Position numbers and translations under genes: made by a program
The notes under the pieces: model-generated
Databases searched by the model: none
What the model was told of the DNA's origin: nothing
What the model saw: the letters and a program-made list of their open reading frames with translations, nothing else
DNA from: Salinicoccus sp. RF5
Lineage (GTDB): Bacteria > Bacillota > Bacilli > Staphylococcales > Salinicoccaceae
Direction: 5' to 3'
NCBI RefSeq assembly: GCF_020786625.1
Contig: NZ_JAJGRC010000001.1
Location: 1,240,001 to 1,304,000 of the forward strand
DNA length: 64,000 nt
Shown here: piece after piece, positions 45,602 to 54,413 of the stretch
Numbering within the stretch: the first letter of the stretch is position 1
Layout of the letters: every line of letters starts with the position of its first letter

Positions 45602-46009
45602 ATGGCTCACGCTTTCCTTGGCATACTTGTCGTTCTTTTATTGCTCCAGCTTGGTGCGTTCGCCAGAAAGAAGGGGGAACTCTCGAAAACGCATAAACTG
45701 TCACTGGATTGGCCCCTGTATTTATACATATTCACGGTCCTGCTGTCCATCATGTTCATCTTCGCAATCATCTACTATGTCATTTCCTTGAACACACCCA
45801 TCCTGATCAATGGGACGAGCGGGGAAGAAGTCGTAAACTATACTTTCCTTCAGATACTCTACTACAGTGGGGTAACATTGTTATCTATAGGATACGGGGA
45901 TTTCACACCCATCGGTCCAACGCGTTTCCTCTCCATCTTCCAGGCCTTTCTGGGAATCGTCATCCCCACCGTCATATTCATCAAAGAAATTACAAAAGAC
46001 CGCACGTAG
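45602..46009 (+). CDS. Small two-pore-helix potassium channel protein
   Basis: The ATG at 45602 follows GGGGGAATTTG and gives 135 residues. The order is an N-terminal hydrophobic segment (about 2-20), a second helix (about 40-62), a pore with selectivity filter TLLSIGYGD (92-100), and an inner helix (about 107-128). No RCK or other cytoplasmic domain follows. It resembles the ion-channel family (Ion_trans_2) and would work as a tetramer. The first segment is outside the minimal two-helix pattern. Confidence 0.85.
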   Translation: MAHAFLGILVVLLLLQLGAFARKKGELSKTHKLSLDWPLYLYIFTVLLSIMFIFAIIYYVISLNTPILINGTSGEEVVNYTFLQILYYSGVTLLSIGYGDFTPIGPTRFLSIFQAFLGIVIPTVIFIKEITKDRT

Positions 46010-46020
46010 CGGTCTTTTGT
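45992..46020. terminator. Bidirectional terminator after the potassium channel gene
   Basis: ACAAAAGACCGC and GCGGTCTTTTGT form a 12-base stem around a five-base loop. The channel's TAG stop lies across loop and stem. Confidence 0.88.
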
Positions 46021-46023
46021 GTA

Positions 46024-47208
46024 TCATCCATTCAATTTTCGTTCATATGCATCGATGATGCTGCTGACTGCACCATCCCCCGTGATGTTTGCTGCAGTAC
46101 CGAAGCTGTCCTGAGCCATATAGAGCGCGATCATGAATGCCACGGCCGCTTCAGTGAAGCCCAGATTCGTCATGAGCACACCACTTGCTGCCATGATTGC
46201 ACCACCCGGCACACCTGGAGCCGCAATCATTACGACGCCAAGCAGCATGATCGTCCCCAGCATCGTGAAGAAGCCTGGAAGTTCATAGTCCGGCAGAACA
46301 GACATGACTGCAATCGAACAGCTGACGATCGTAATGGTGCTTCCTGCGAGGTGGATATTGGCACAAAGCGGGATGACGAAGTCTGCAATCCTGTTGCGTA
46401 TTCCATTCTCCTTCGTCTGCCTCAATGTAACTGGTATCGTGGCAGCACTGCTCATCGTACCCAGCGCTGTAAAGTAGGCGGGCATCATCGTCTTTATCAT
46501 CTTGAATGGATTTTTTCCGAGCAATACGCCTGCTATCGTATACTGGACGGTGATCCAGACCCAGTGGAGCAGTATCGCCACAAGAAGTACGACACCGAAT
46601 ACGGCGAGCGTATCAAATACCGTTCCCTGCGATGCCATCCCTGCGAATACACCTGCAATATAGAAGGGAAGTATTGGAATGACGACCTTTTCTATCAGGA
46701 ATTCGACAATGTTCTTTCCTTCTTCGAACCATTTCTGCATAAGCTCAGAACGCGTGATTGTAATGACGATTCCAAAAGCGAATGCCAGAACGAGCGCTGT
46801 GAGGATGTCCATGAGCGGTGCAATTTCAAACTCGAAGAACGGCTCGAGTCCTGCACCTTCCTCGGGGACACTTCCCCCATCAGTGATGCGCGGCATGACC
46901 ATCATTGCGACCAGATATGCCAGGATGCCGGCACCGAGCGTCGATATGTATGCTGTGCCCAATGTTGCACCGACGACTTTGCCGGATCCTGCGCCGATCT
47001 TGGAAATTCCGTTGGCAATGAAGAAAAGGATGATCAATGGGATCATGAAGAATATGAAGCTTCCCAGAATAGATTCCAGAGTAAGCAGCAGCCTGACCAG
47101 GAAAGCCAGTACCGATTCCATTCCCCCTGATGCATCCACACCATAATACAGTGCACCGACCCCGATACCAACGACGATGCCGGCGATCAGCTTAAGTAAC
47201 AGTTTCAC
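46024..47208 (-). CDS. Dicarboxylate/amino acid:cation symporter (DAACS family)
   Basis: The GTG at 47208 after GGGGGAA gives 394 residues. The DAACS landmarks are present: serine-rich hairpin 1 TMSSAATIPVTL, hairpin 2 AAPGVPGGAIMA, and the cation-binding GTAANITGDGA near the C-terminus. The family moves glutamate, aspartate or C4-dicarboxylates with sodium or protons. Substrate cannot be distinguished. Acidic residues are frequent in the loop near residues 110-125. Confidence 0.92.
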   Translation of the reverse strand: MKLLLKLIAGIVVGIGVGALYYGVDASGGMESVLAFLVRLLLTLESILGSFIFFMIPLIILFFIANGISKIGAGSGKVVGATLGTAYISTLGAGILAYLVAMMVMPRITDGGSVPEEGAGLEPFFEFEIAPLMDILTALVLAFAFGIVITITRSELMQKWFEEGKNIVEFLIEKVVIPILPFYIAGVFAGMASQGTVFDTLAVFGVVLLVAILLHWVWITVQYTIAGVLLGKNPFKMIKTMMPAYFTALGTMSSAATIPVTLRQTKENGIRNRIADFVIPLCANIHLAGSTITIVSCSIAVMSVLPDYELPGFFTMLGTIMLLGVVMIAAPGVPGGAIMAASGVLMTNLGFTEAAVAFMIALYMAQDSFGTAANITGDGAVSSIIDAYERKLNG

Positions 47209-47302
47209 TAAAAATTCCCCCTATTTTCATATATTCCATCATACATCTTACACTATAAGCAGAAGGAAAAAAACAAAATTCATGAATGCGCCTTCACCCT
47301 GC

Positions 47303-47809
47303 TCAGCCGAGCACCTTTTCGTAGGCGACATACCAGTCATCCGCGTTGTCATCGAGATGCAGCCTGCCCCTGAATATGTAGCCGTTCTTTTCGAACTGCT
47401 TCTGCATCCTTTCATTTTCAAGGGACGTGTCCGTATGGATGGCCCTACAGCCCTCCGCTTCAAGACGGTCTTCAACTTCCTCCATCATTTTACGGGCGAT
47501 GCCCCGTCCTTGCCTTGAAGGATCCACTGCCATCCGATGCATCGCCCTGCTTTCTGCACGAACAACTTCCCATTCTATTTCGTCATATGCCTCGGGGTGG
47601 TCATCGTCTACAACGACAAAGCCATCCAGGATGCCGCCTTCTTCATATACATAAAGCGACCCGGCTTCCACATCTTTCCTGAACCTGTTCATATCAGGAT
47701 ATTCCTCACTCCATTGGGTGTTGCCCGCACCAATCATCAGGGGAACCACCTTCTCCTTTATTTCCATTACCCTCTCCAGATCTTCATATACCGCTTCTCT
47801 GATACTCAT
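47303..47809 (-). CDS. GNAT acetyltransferase
   Basis: The ATG at 47809, six bases after AGGAGG, gives 168 residues beginning MSIREAVYEDLERVMEI. The acetyl-CoA motif is MAVDPSRQGRGIARKMMEEVEDR, followed by a typical C-terminal 'NGY' segment (FEKNGYIFRGRL). Substrate is unknown. It stands alone, divergent from the small membrane protein. Confidence 0.9.
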   Translation of the reverse strand: MSIREAVYEDLERVMEIKEKVVPLMIGAGNTQWSEEYPDMNRFRKDVEAGSLYVYEEGGILDGFVVVDDDHPEAYDEIEWEVVRAESRAMHRMAVDPSRQGRGIARKMMEEVEDRLEAEGCRAIHTDTSLENERMQKQFEKNGYIFRGRLHLDDNADDWYVAYEKVLG

Positions 47810-47913
47810 ATCGAACCTCCTAGTTTTTCTATAATTCACTATTTTCTATTTTCTCATAGACACATTATAGTGTATAATATGGATGAAATGAATATGAAGG
47901 GGAATCTTACAAT

Positions 47914-48198
47914 ATGTTCAAGTTCGACAAATATACACTGCCCTACCACATTACGAATATGATCTTCTATGTGTTCACACTGGCGGTAATCGGACTCATC
48001 TATGTCTATGTCTTCTACCCACCGCTTTCCGATGTCGCCACACAGGAGTTCTTCGCCAATTTTGGACTGCGGGAAATCGGCGGCCTGATCTTCTTCCTGC
48101 TGCTGATCATCACACCGCTGCTTGTCCTGTTTGGTGCAGTACACCACCTATACAAGATCATCACATACAAACAGTCCCGCCGCACTGCTGCAGAATAG
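47914..48198 (+). CDS. Small two-segment membrane protein of unknown function
   Basis: The 94-residue protein has two membrane segments (about 15-35 and 55-77) and a short basic C-terminal tail (KQSRRTAAE). The start follows AAGGGG with a longer than usual gap of 11 bases. A strong terminator follows immediately. I know of no family with a known function; it may be a conserved staphylococcal membrane protein. Confidence 0.75.
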   Translation: MFKFDKYTLPYHITNMIFYVFTLAVIGLIYVYVFYPPLSDVATQEFFANFGLREIGGLIFFLLLIITPLLVLFGAVHHLYKIITYKQSRRTAAE

Positions 48199-48199
48199 G

Positions 48200-48225
48200 A
48201 AAAGGAGCCCTTTTGGGCTCCTTTT
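48200..48225. terminator. Bidirectional terminator between the small membrane protein and queF
   Basis: AAAAGGAGCCC and GGGCTCCTTTT form an 11-base stem with a TTTT loop and T run. Confidence 0.88.
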
Positions 48226-48234
48226 TTCGTCAGT

Positions 48235-48723
48235 TCATCTATTATCCACTTTTTCAGGATACATGTCATGGTTCATCATACGGTAGTCCGCCATTTCTTC
48301 ATACTTGGTCCCCGGGCGGCCATAGTTGCAGTAGGGATCGATGGAGATGCCGCCACGCGGGGTGAATTTCCCCCATATTTCAATATATTTCGGATCCATC
48401 AGATTGACCAGGTCATCCATGATCATATTGACGCTGCTTTCATGGAATCCGCCGTGGTTCCTGTAACTGAAGAGGTAGAGCTTCAACGCTTTGCTTTCAA
48501 CCATTTTGACATCCGGGATATAGCTGATATACAGCGTTGCAAAATCAGGCTGTCCGGTTATCGGACATAAGGTCGTGAACTCCGGGCAGTTGAATTTGAC
48601 GAAGTAGTCCCGTCCCGGATATTTGTTGTCGAATGTCTCAAGGACATCCGGATTGTAGTCAAAATCATATTTTACGTTCTGGTTCCCGAGAAGACTCAGG
48701 TCCTGTGTATTTTCTTCACTCAT
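48235..48723 (-). CDS. queF: NADPH-dependent 7-cyano-7-deazaguanine reductase QueF
   Basis: QueF reduces preQ0 to preQ1 in queuosine synthesis. The ATG at 48723, eight bases after GGAG, gives 162 residues. The catalytic cysteine is in [13 protein letters not shown], and the family motif [16 protein letters not shown] is present. An in-frame ATG at 48768 would add 15 residues of unlike composition and lies only two bases after an AGGAG from the riboswitch. It is controlled by the preQ1 riboswitch upstream. Confidence 0.93.
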   Translation of the reverse strand: MSEENTQDLSLLGNQNVKYDFDYNPDVLETFDNKYPGRDYFVKFNCPEFTTLCPITGQPDFATLYISYIPDVKMVESKALKLYLFSYRNHGGFHESSVNMIMDDLVNLMDPKYIEIWGKFTPRGGISIDPYCNYGRPGTKYEEMADYRMMNHDMYPEKVDNR

Positions 48724-48741
48724 CTTTCCTGCTCCTTTTAT

Positions 48742-48770
48742 ACATGGAGAAGCCGCGCAGCTCCCCATGT
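48742..48770 (-). other. Hairpin between riboswitch and queF ribosome site
   Basis: On the minus strand ACATGGGGAG pairs with CTTCTCCATGT (with G-U pairs) around GCGC-rich loop sequence. It sits right after the aptamer and before the ribosome site, with no T run, so it looks more like part of an expression platform than a terminator. Confidence 0.55.
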
Positions 48771-48811
48771 CTCCTAGTTTTTTTATAGAGGGTAGCTAAG
48801 GGACCTCTATA
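48771..48811 (-). ncRNA. PreQ1-I riboswitch
   Basis: On the minus strand AGAGGTCCCTTAGCTACC is followed by CTCTATAAAAAAACTAGG. This is the class I preQ1 aptamer layout: stem P1 (AGAGG with CCTCT), loop with TAGCTA, A-rich tail and 3' CTAGG pairing back. The CTAGGAG end resembles a ribosome site that could be hidden on preQ1 binding. It precedes queF, the enzyme making preQ1, so feedback control is expected. Confidence 0.9.
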
Positions 48812-48820
48812 TTGAATTTT

Positions 48821-49516
48821 CTACTCGCAACCGTCCTTGCCGCAGGATGCCCCTGCGTCCCCACTCATGTCGACGAGCGGCTGCTCTTCCTCATACGCCT
48901 TGTTGACCGCTTCAAGAAAAGCCTCTGGAGGCTGTGCACCGGACACACCATACTTCCGGTTTATGACAAAGAACGGTACGCCCTGGGCACCCAGCCGTGT
49001 GGCTTCATTCTGATCTGAGATGACTGCTTCCTTATAGTCATTCGAGGCGAGCTTCTGCTCCACCGTCCCACGGTCCATGCCGAGGGTCTCGGCAATGTCT
49101 AGGAGCACTTCTGCATCAGCGACATTGCTGCCCTCTGTGAAGTATGCATGATACAGATGCTCAAGTGCTTCGCCGTCCTTCCCTTCACCTTCCGCCATCT
49201 TGATCAGGCGGTGGGCGTCCATCGTATTGGAGGGGATGACCGCATCCAGATTGAATTCGAGTCCGGCGGCTTCTGCTGCCCCGCTGACCTGCCTGTTCAT
49301 CTCTTTTGCCTCTTCAAGGCTCTTTCCGTACTTTTTGGCCAGCAGTTCAGCCATGCTTGCGTCGGGTGCCATCGGTGCCGAAGGGTCGAGGCGGAAGCTT
49401 TTATGGATGACGTCCACCTCATCTTTCCCGCTGAACTGCTCAAGTCCCGCTTCAAAATTATGCTTTCCTATATAGCAGAACGGACATCCGATATCAGACC
49501 AGATTTCAATTTCCAT
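48821..49516 (-). CDS. DsbA-family (FrnE-type) oxidoreductase
   Basis: The 231-residue protein has the thioredoxin-fold active site CPFC (residues 11-14 in SDIGCPFCYIGKHNF) and the FrnE features NTMDAHRLI and GAQGVPFFVINRKYGVSGAQPPE. FrnE-type proteins take part in disulfide or oxidant handling. The C-terminal tail has two more cysteines (GASCGKDGCE). No signal peptide is seen, so it is cytoplasmic. It lies between queE and queF and may be transcribed into queF because little space is left for another promoter. Confidence 0.9.
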   Translation of the reverse strand: MEIEIWSDIGCPFCYIGKHNFEAGLEQFSGKDEVDVIHKSFRLDPSAPMAPDASMAELLAKKYGKSLEEAKEMNRQVSGAAEAAGLEFNLDAVIPSNTMDAHRLIKMAEGEGKDGEALEHLYHAYFTEGSNVADAEVLLDIAETLGMDRGTVEQKLASNDYKEAVISDQNEATRLGAQGVPFFVINRKYGVSGAQPPEAFLEAVNKAYEEEQPLVDMSGDAGASCGKDGCE

Positions 49517-49583
49517 AATCCTGCCTCCTTCACTGAATAAACCCTATTCATAGTATAACATTTCAAGGAGCTGTCATCTCCCG

Positions 49584-50300
49584 TCAGACGCCCTGTTTAT
49601 TGCTCCACAGCAGTGTATGAAGCTGCGGCAGCACTTTCGCATCATTCATGCGCGGGTCCGCCATGGCCATGTCGACAAGCCGCTCATAGCGTTCCAGCAG
49701 TTTGAATGTATGGCCTTCAACATTGTCCCCCAGATAGGGGTTGCCGACCTGGAGATAGAAGTCCACATGCGGATATTTCCCGTGGACATCCGCTGCATAC
49801 TCGAAATCCTTTTCATCGAAGACGACGACTTTGAGGTTGTAGTGGGCAGTACCTTCATCCAGACCGGCCATTACACGCTCCAGCTTTCTGAAGTCGGTAT
49901 CCATCCCGGAACTTGGCGGTTTGGGGCTGATCGTCACATCATCGATTACAGCAAGCCATTCCTGGAACACCGTCCCCTGCGTTTCCACAGCCAGCTTGAT
50001 GCCGCGCGCCTTCGCCTTCTCCACAAAGTCCTGCATATTTTTCAGCAGTGCAGGGTTTCCTCCGGATATGGTCACATGATTATAGTTGCCAGGCGCAAGA
50101 TGATCCAGCGCCGCCAATATATCATCGCCATCCATCATACGGATCTTGTCCTTCTGGCTGCCATCCCATGTGAAGGCGGAATCGCACCAGCTGCAGCTGT
50201 AGTCGCAGCCGGCCGTTCTGACGAACATGGTCTTCTGGCCGATGACTGCACCTTCCCCCTGGAAGGTCGGACCGAAAATCTCTAGTACAGGCACTTTCAT
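49584..50300 (-). CDS. queE: 7-carboxy-7-deazaguanine synthase QueE (radical SAM)
   Basis: QueE converts 6-carboxytetrahydropterin to 7-carboxy-7-deazaguanine. The 238 residues carry GPTFQGEGAVIGQKTMF at the N-terminus and the radical-SAM cluster motif CDYSCSWC (C-x3-C-x2-C), then TISGGNPAL. The first base of its ATG overlaps the queD stop. All expected features are present. Confidence 0.94.
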   Translation of the reverse strand: MKVPVLEIFGPTFQGEGAVIGQKTMFVRTAGCDYSCSWCDSAFTWDGSQKDKIRMMDGDDILAALDHLAPGNYNHVTISGGNPALLKNMQDFVEKAKARGIKLAVETQGTVFQEWLAVIDDVTISPKPPSSGMDTDFRKLERVMAGLDEGTAHYNLKVVVFDEKDFEYAADVHGKYPHVDFYLQVGNPYLGDNVEGHTFKLLERYERLVDMAMADPRMNDAKVLPQLHTLLWSNKQGV

Positions 50301-50713
50301 CAGTTCCGACGCTCCTTGGGACGATAGATCACATAGCTTGTCGGCGTCTCCCTCAGGTAGACCTGCAGGCAGACTGGCCGGTTGTCCAGTCCATCGACAA
50401 ATTCCGCCACCATATCGTATATCGTCTCCGCCATGGTTTCCGTAGTCGGCGGGCGTTCCTGGAACCGCTCGTGTTCATTGAGCAGTGTATGGTCGAATGC
50501 ATCGCTGATCAGGGATTTGAGCGACGAAAAGTTGACCAGGAATCCGAGGTCGTCAAGTTCATCACCGGCAATCGTGATGTTGACGAAGTAGGTATGACCG
50601 TGGACATTGCTGCATTTTCCAGCACGGTCATCAGGTATAAAGTGTGCTGCGGAGAAGTTCAAATCTTTGTTGAGTTCAAATCTATAATCATGATCAGGCG
50701 TTTTATAGCTCAT
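50300..50713 (-). CDS. queD: 6-carboxytetrahydropterin synthase QueD
   Basis: QueD makes 6-carboxytetrahydropterin from dihydroneopterin triphosphate. The ATG at 50713, eight bases after AAGGAG, gives 137 residues; the ATG just before it (50716) is equally possible. The zinc histidines and the catalytic cysteine are in FSAAHFIPDDRAGKCSNVHGH, and a conserved glutamate follows in the C-terminal RETPTSYV segment. It overlaps queC and queE by one base each. Confidence 0.94.
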   Translation of the reverse strand: MSYKTPDHDYRFELNKDLNFSAAHFIPDDRAGKCSNVHGHTYFVNITIAGDELDDLGFLVNFSSLKSLISDAFDHTLLNEHERFQERPPTTETMAETIYDMVAEFVDGLDNRPVCLQVYLRETPTSYVIYRPKERRN

Positions 50714-51372
50714 CATTGCCACTCCTTTTCATTCAGATATGCCTGCAGTCCATCGTTCCTCAGCCTGCATGCCGGGCATTCGCCACACCCGTCTCCAATG
50801 ACGCCCTCATAGCACGTCAAAGTTCTGTTCCTTATATAGTCGAGCTGTCCATATTCATCGGCCAGCGCCCATGTCTGTTTCTTGTCGAGCCACATCAGAG
50901 GTGTTTCGATGACGAAGTTCCGGTCCATCGCAAGATTGGCAGTGACATTCATCGATTTGACGAAAATATCCCGGCAGTCCGGATAGCCGCTAAAGTCCGT
51001 CTCGCACACACCTGTAATGATCGTACCGGCTCCTGTCTGGTAGCCTAGGGCGGTGGCGAAGGACAGGAAGAGCATGTTTCGCGCTGGTACGAATGTGTTG
51101 GGCACGCCCTCATCCTCCGACTGGGTGATGTCCATGCCATGCTCGGTCAGTGCATTCGGGCTCAGCTGCCCAAGCAGCGACATATCAAGCACATGATGCT
51201 TGAGCCCCTGTTCCTCGGCAATGCTTTTTGCCACTTCTATCTCTTTGCTGTGGCGCTGTCCGTAATCAAATGTCACCAGTTCCACAGTTCTGTAATTTGC
51301 CAGAGCATGGAACATGCATGTCGTACTGTCCTGTCCGCCGGAGAAAACGACGAGCGCTTTGTTTCTGTCCAT
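50713..51372 (-). CDS. queC: 7-cyano-7-deazaguanine synthase QueC
   Basis: QueC turns 7-carboxy-7-deazaguanine into preQ0 using ATP and ammonia. The 219 residues have the P-loop SGGQDSTT near residue 11 and the zinc-binding cysteines in [16 protein letters not shown]. It is the first gene of queC-queD-queE. Unlike queF, no preQ1 riboswitch is visible before it; GAGAGG precedes the start. Confidence 0.95.
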   Translation of the reverse strand: MDRNKALVVFSGGQDSTTCMFHALANYRTVELVTFDYGQRHSKEIEVAKSIAEEQGLKHHVLDMSLLGQLSPNALTEHGMDITQSEDEGVPNTFVPARNMLFLSFATALGYQTGAGTIITGVCETDFSGYPDCRDIFVKSMNVTANLAMDRNFVIETPLMWLDKKQTWALADEYGQLDYIRNRTLTCYEGVIGDGCGECPACRLRNDGLQAYLNEKEWQ

Positions 51373-51551
51373 TCTTCATCTACCTCTCATCATTCGATAT
51401 CCAATTATATGATTTTACCAATTTTTAAGGTGAATTTCCACTCTCCAAACCTTTTATTCCTCATCCTTCAGGCTGAAAGTTGTGTTTATCATTATACTTT
51501 TTAGGCTATGAAACTATATCTCGATTTAAAGAAGAACAGGAGAGATTGATA

Positions 51552-53264
51552 ATGGCAAACCTGGAAAAGATTTTTAAAGCGCAGGAAAAATATTATGATA
51601 CAGGCAATCAGATAAAAGGCGACACCGGCAGGTACGGGATGGTCGCAAGTGCCATCAAGGAGGCCACCCATGCGGGTAACCAGATGCTTGATCAGGGAGG
51701 CAATGCATTCGATGCACTCATTGCGGTGCAGCTCTCACTGGCAGTCGTTGAAGGTATGAATACCGGCATCGGCGCAGGCGGTTTCATCGTGTGCCACGAA
51801 GAGGAGAAGAATGAAACCAAAGTCATCAACGCACATTCGCGGGCGCCGGCGGAACTGGAGCCTGAATGTTTTGTAGATGATAACGGTGAAGTCATTCCTT
51901 TCGACAAACGGTCCACCCACGGAACTTCTGTCGGCGTTCCAGGCATCATGAAAGGGCTGAAGCACCTGCATGAGCAATATGCTACGCTGCCCCTTGAAAC
52001 ATTGATTGCGCCTGCAATCGAACTTGCCGAATCTGATTTCCGTGTGAACTCTTTATGGGAACGTACACTCGACCTTTTCGACCATCGCCTCGGGGAAGAG
52101 GCACGCAAGAAATTCATGCAGGACGGCAAGCCGCTCAGGGAAGGCGATACCATCGTCCAGCCTGAACTTGCGAAAACTTTGAAGATCATCAGGGACGAAG
52201 GGTTCGATTCCGTATATGAAGGTGAGATTGCAGATGCCATCGTAGAGGCCGTCCAGGACCAGGGCGGAGTCATGACCCATCAGGATCTCATCAACTACCA
52301 TGTCAAAATTGAAGAACCGTTATGGAGCCGCTACAGAGGCTACGACATAGCGACGCCTGCCCCACCAAGCGGTGGCGGCATCGCAGTAGCCCAGCAGTTG
52401 AAAATACTCGAAAAACTCGATATTTCACAATATGATCCGCATTCCGTTGAAAAATACCATCTGCTTGCCCAGACGATGCAGCTCGCCCTTGCGGATAAGA
52501 ATACGCACATCGGTGATGCAGACTTCCACGAACTCCCGATGGATGGCCTGATGGATGAGGAGTATATAACAGAACGCATTCAGCTGATCTCCGAAGAAAA
52601 CAACGCCAGAACTTATGAAGCGGGAGACCCTTGGAAATATCAGCCAGGCAGGGACGGTACGATTGAAACCGACAGATATGCAGGCAATGAAGGGATGGAG
52701 ACGACCCACTTCACTGCGGTGGATCAATGGGGCAATGTCGCTGCCTGCACATCTTCCATAGAACGCATCTATGGTTCAGGCATCATGGTGCCCGGCTACG
52801 GGTTCATCATGAACAACGACCTTACAGATTTCGAAGCTGAGCCGGGACAGGTCAATGAACCGAACGGCCATAAGTATCCGACAAGCTCCAAATGCCCAAC
52901 GATACTGTTCCACGAAGGGAAGCCGTTCTTCACACTCGGTTCACCAGGGGCACAGACAATCGTCGCCTCCGTTGCCCAGACGATCATCAACATCATAGAT
53001 TACAACATGTCCCTTGATGAAGCGATCAAGGATGCAAGAATCTATGTGACCCATGATCTTGATACACAGTGGGAGGATGGCCTCGAAAAAGAAGTACTTG
53101 AATCACTCAAGAAGCTTGGCTATTCATTCGACCAGTCGTTCAGGGAACAGACTGCAGACACCCGTCTCGGCGATGTACAGGCGATCATGATCGACCAGAC
53201 GAACGGCCATAAGCTCTATGGTGCAGCCGACTCGCCGCGCCCGGGCGGTGCAGAAGGCCTGTAG
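51552..53264 (+). CDS. ggt: Gamma-glutamyltransferase without signal peptide
   Basis: GGT cleaves the gamma-glutamyl bond of glutathione and related peptides after self-cleavage into two chains. The ATG at 51552, nine bases after AGGAG, gives 570 residues. The processing/nucleophile site is T384 in METTHFTAVDQWGNVAA, matching the TTH pattern, and SPGAQTIVASVAQ lies toward the C-terminus. No signal peptide or membrane segment precedes residue 40, so a cytosolic enzyme is expected, as for S. aureus Ggt. A peptide/glutathione-type importer is encoded about 20 kb away, but a link is only inference. Confidence 0.88.
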   Translation: MANLEKIFKAQEKYYDTGNQIKGDTGRYGMVASAIKEATHAGNQMLDQGGNAFDALIAVQLSLAVVEGMNTGIGAGGFIVCHEEEKNETKVINAHSRAPAELEPECFVDDNGEVIPFDKRSTHGTSVGVPGIMKGLKHLHEQYATLPLETLIAPAIELAESDFRVNSLWERTLDLFDHRLGEEARKKFMQDGKPLREGDTIVQPELAKTLKIIRDEGFDSVYEGEIADAIVEAVQDQGGVMTHQDLINYHVKIEEPLWSRYRGYDIATPAPPSGGGIAVAQQLKILEKLDISQYDPHSVEKYHLLAQTMQLALADKNTHIGDADFHELPMDGLMDEEYITERIQLISEENNARTYEAGDPWKYQPGRDGTIETDRYAGNEGMETTHFTAVDQWGNVAACTSSIERIYGSGIMVPGYGFIMNNDLTDFEAEPGQVNEPNGHKYPTSSKCPTILFHEGKPFFTLGSPGAQTIVASVAQTIINIIDYNMSLDEAIKDARIYVTHDLDTQWEDGLEKEVLESLKKLGYSFDQSFREQTADTRLGDVQAIMIDQTNGHKLYGAADSPRPGGAEGL

Positions 53265-53294
53265 CAATGAATTGAATAATTTTTGACAGGTGTA

Positions 53295-53356
53295 AAAAGT
53301 CCTTTCAAATGCATTGTTTAATTGATATAATAAACAATTGCATGAAAGGACTTTTA
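53295..53356 (+). other. Long imperfect hairpin, probable ggt terminator with a -10-like loop
   Basis: Arms of about 25 bases (AAAGTCCTTTCA...TTGTTTA and TAAACAA...TGAAAGGACTTT) pair with a two-base and a one-base bulge around a 10-base loop. The loop contains TATAAT at 53326-53331. The right arm ends in CTTTTATT. It could end ggt transcription, start trhO transcription, or be a small mobile remnant; I see no second copy in the window. Confidence 0.6.
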
Positions 53357-53411
53357 TTCCATGCAACTATCAGGTATATCCTGCAAATATAATTGATAGG
53401 TGGAAAAGACA

Positions 53412-54368
53412 ATGAAATACCAAGTTTTACTCTATTACTACTACACAGACATTGAAGATCCCGAGGGATTCTCATCGGAGCACCTTGAGCTGTGCAAAAG
53501 CATGAACCTCAAAGGGCGCATCCTGGTCGCGAACGAAGGTATAAACGGCACCGTATCCGGCACCTTGGAAGATACCGAAAAGTATATGGAATACATGAAG
53601 AATCATCCACTTTTCGATGGCATCGTGTTCAAAATCGATCCGTCTGAAGGCCACACCTTCAAGAAGATGCATGTACGTCCCCGTCCTGAGCTCGTCAACC
53701 TCAGCCTTGAGGATGACATCAATCCCCGTGAAATGACGGGTGAATACCTCGAACCAAAGGATTTCTATGCGCAGATGCAGGACGAAAATACGATTGTCCT
53801 CGATGCAAGGAACACTTATGAGTATGATGTCGGCCATTTCCGTGGCGCCATCCGTCCGGATGTGGAGACATTCCGGGAACTTCCGGAATGGGTGAGGGAG
53901 AACCGCGATATGCTCGAAGGCAAACGCATCCTGACATACTGCACCGGCGGCATACGCTGCGAGAAGTTTTCAGGCTGGCTCAAGCGTGAAGGATTTGAAG
54001 ATGTCGGACAGCTCCATGGCGGCATCGCAACATACGGCAAAGACCCTGAAGTCAAAGGGCAGAACTGGGATGGCATGATGTATGTCTTCGATGAAAGGCT
54101 GACCGTACCCGTAAATCAGGTGGAACACAATGTCGTCGGCAGAGATCATTTCGACGGCACACCATGCGAACGCTACATCAACTGTGCAAATCCGGAATGC
54201 AACGACCAGATCCTCGCTTCAGAGGAAAATGAAGCGAAGCACCTTGGCGGTTGCTCCCTGGAATGTACAAAGCACCCGAGAAACAGATATGTCATTGAAA
54301 ATGATCTGTCGGCAGAAGAAGTCGATGCACAGATAAAAGTGCTCGAAGAAGAAGCATACGCCAAATAA
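53412..54368 (+). CDS. trhO: tRNA uridine(34) hydroxylase TrhO (rhodanese domain)
   Basis: TrhO uses oxygen to hydroxylate uridine 34 of certain tRNAs. The ATG at 53412, eight bases after AGGTGG, gives 318 residues. The N-terminal acylphosphatase-like domain is followed by a rhodanese domain with catalytic CTGGIRCEK, then a cysteine-rich C-terminus ([20 protein letters not shown]) typical of the YbfQ/TrhO family. It is a single gene ended by a strong terminator. Confidence 0.93.
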   Translation: MKYQVLLYYYYTDIEDPEGFSSEHLELCKSMNLKGRILVANEGINGTVSGTLEDTEKYMEYMKNHPLFDGIVFKIDPSEGHTFKKMHVRPRPELVNLSLEDDINPREMTGEYLEPKDFYAQMQDENTIVLDARNTYEYDVGHFRGAIRPDVETFRELPEWVRENRDMLEGKRILTYCTGGIRCEKFSGWLKREGFEDVGQLHGGIATYGKDPEVKGQNWDGMMYVFDERLTVPVNQVEHNVVGRDHFDGTPCERYINCANPECNDQILASEENEAKHLGGCSLECTKHPRNRYVIENDLSAEEVDAQIKVLEEEAYAK

Positions 54369-54373
54369 AAGAG

Positions 54374-54407
54374 GACCCCTCATCCAACATAGATTGGATG
54401 AGGGGTC
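54374..54407. terminator. Bidirectional terminator after trhO
   Basis: GACCCCTCATCCAA and TTGGATGAGGGGTC form a perfect 14-base stem with a six-base loop, followed by TTTT. It separates the convergent genes trhO and the AcuI-type reductase. Confidence 0.9.
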
Positions 54408-54413
54408 TTTTCA

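Noticed and set aside
45709-47130. 473-codon open frame on the plus strand
   Set aside because: It overlaps the potassium channel gene and is antisense to the DAACS symporter; the composition (many His, Cys, Arg) is typical of a shadow frame.
48721-48768. Longer QueF starting at 48768
   Set aside because: Only two bases separate AGGAG from that ATG, and the 15 added residues (Cys- and Gly-rich) do not fit the family; kept only as an alternative.
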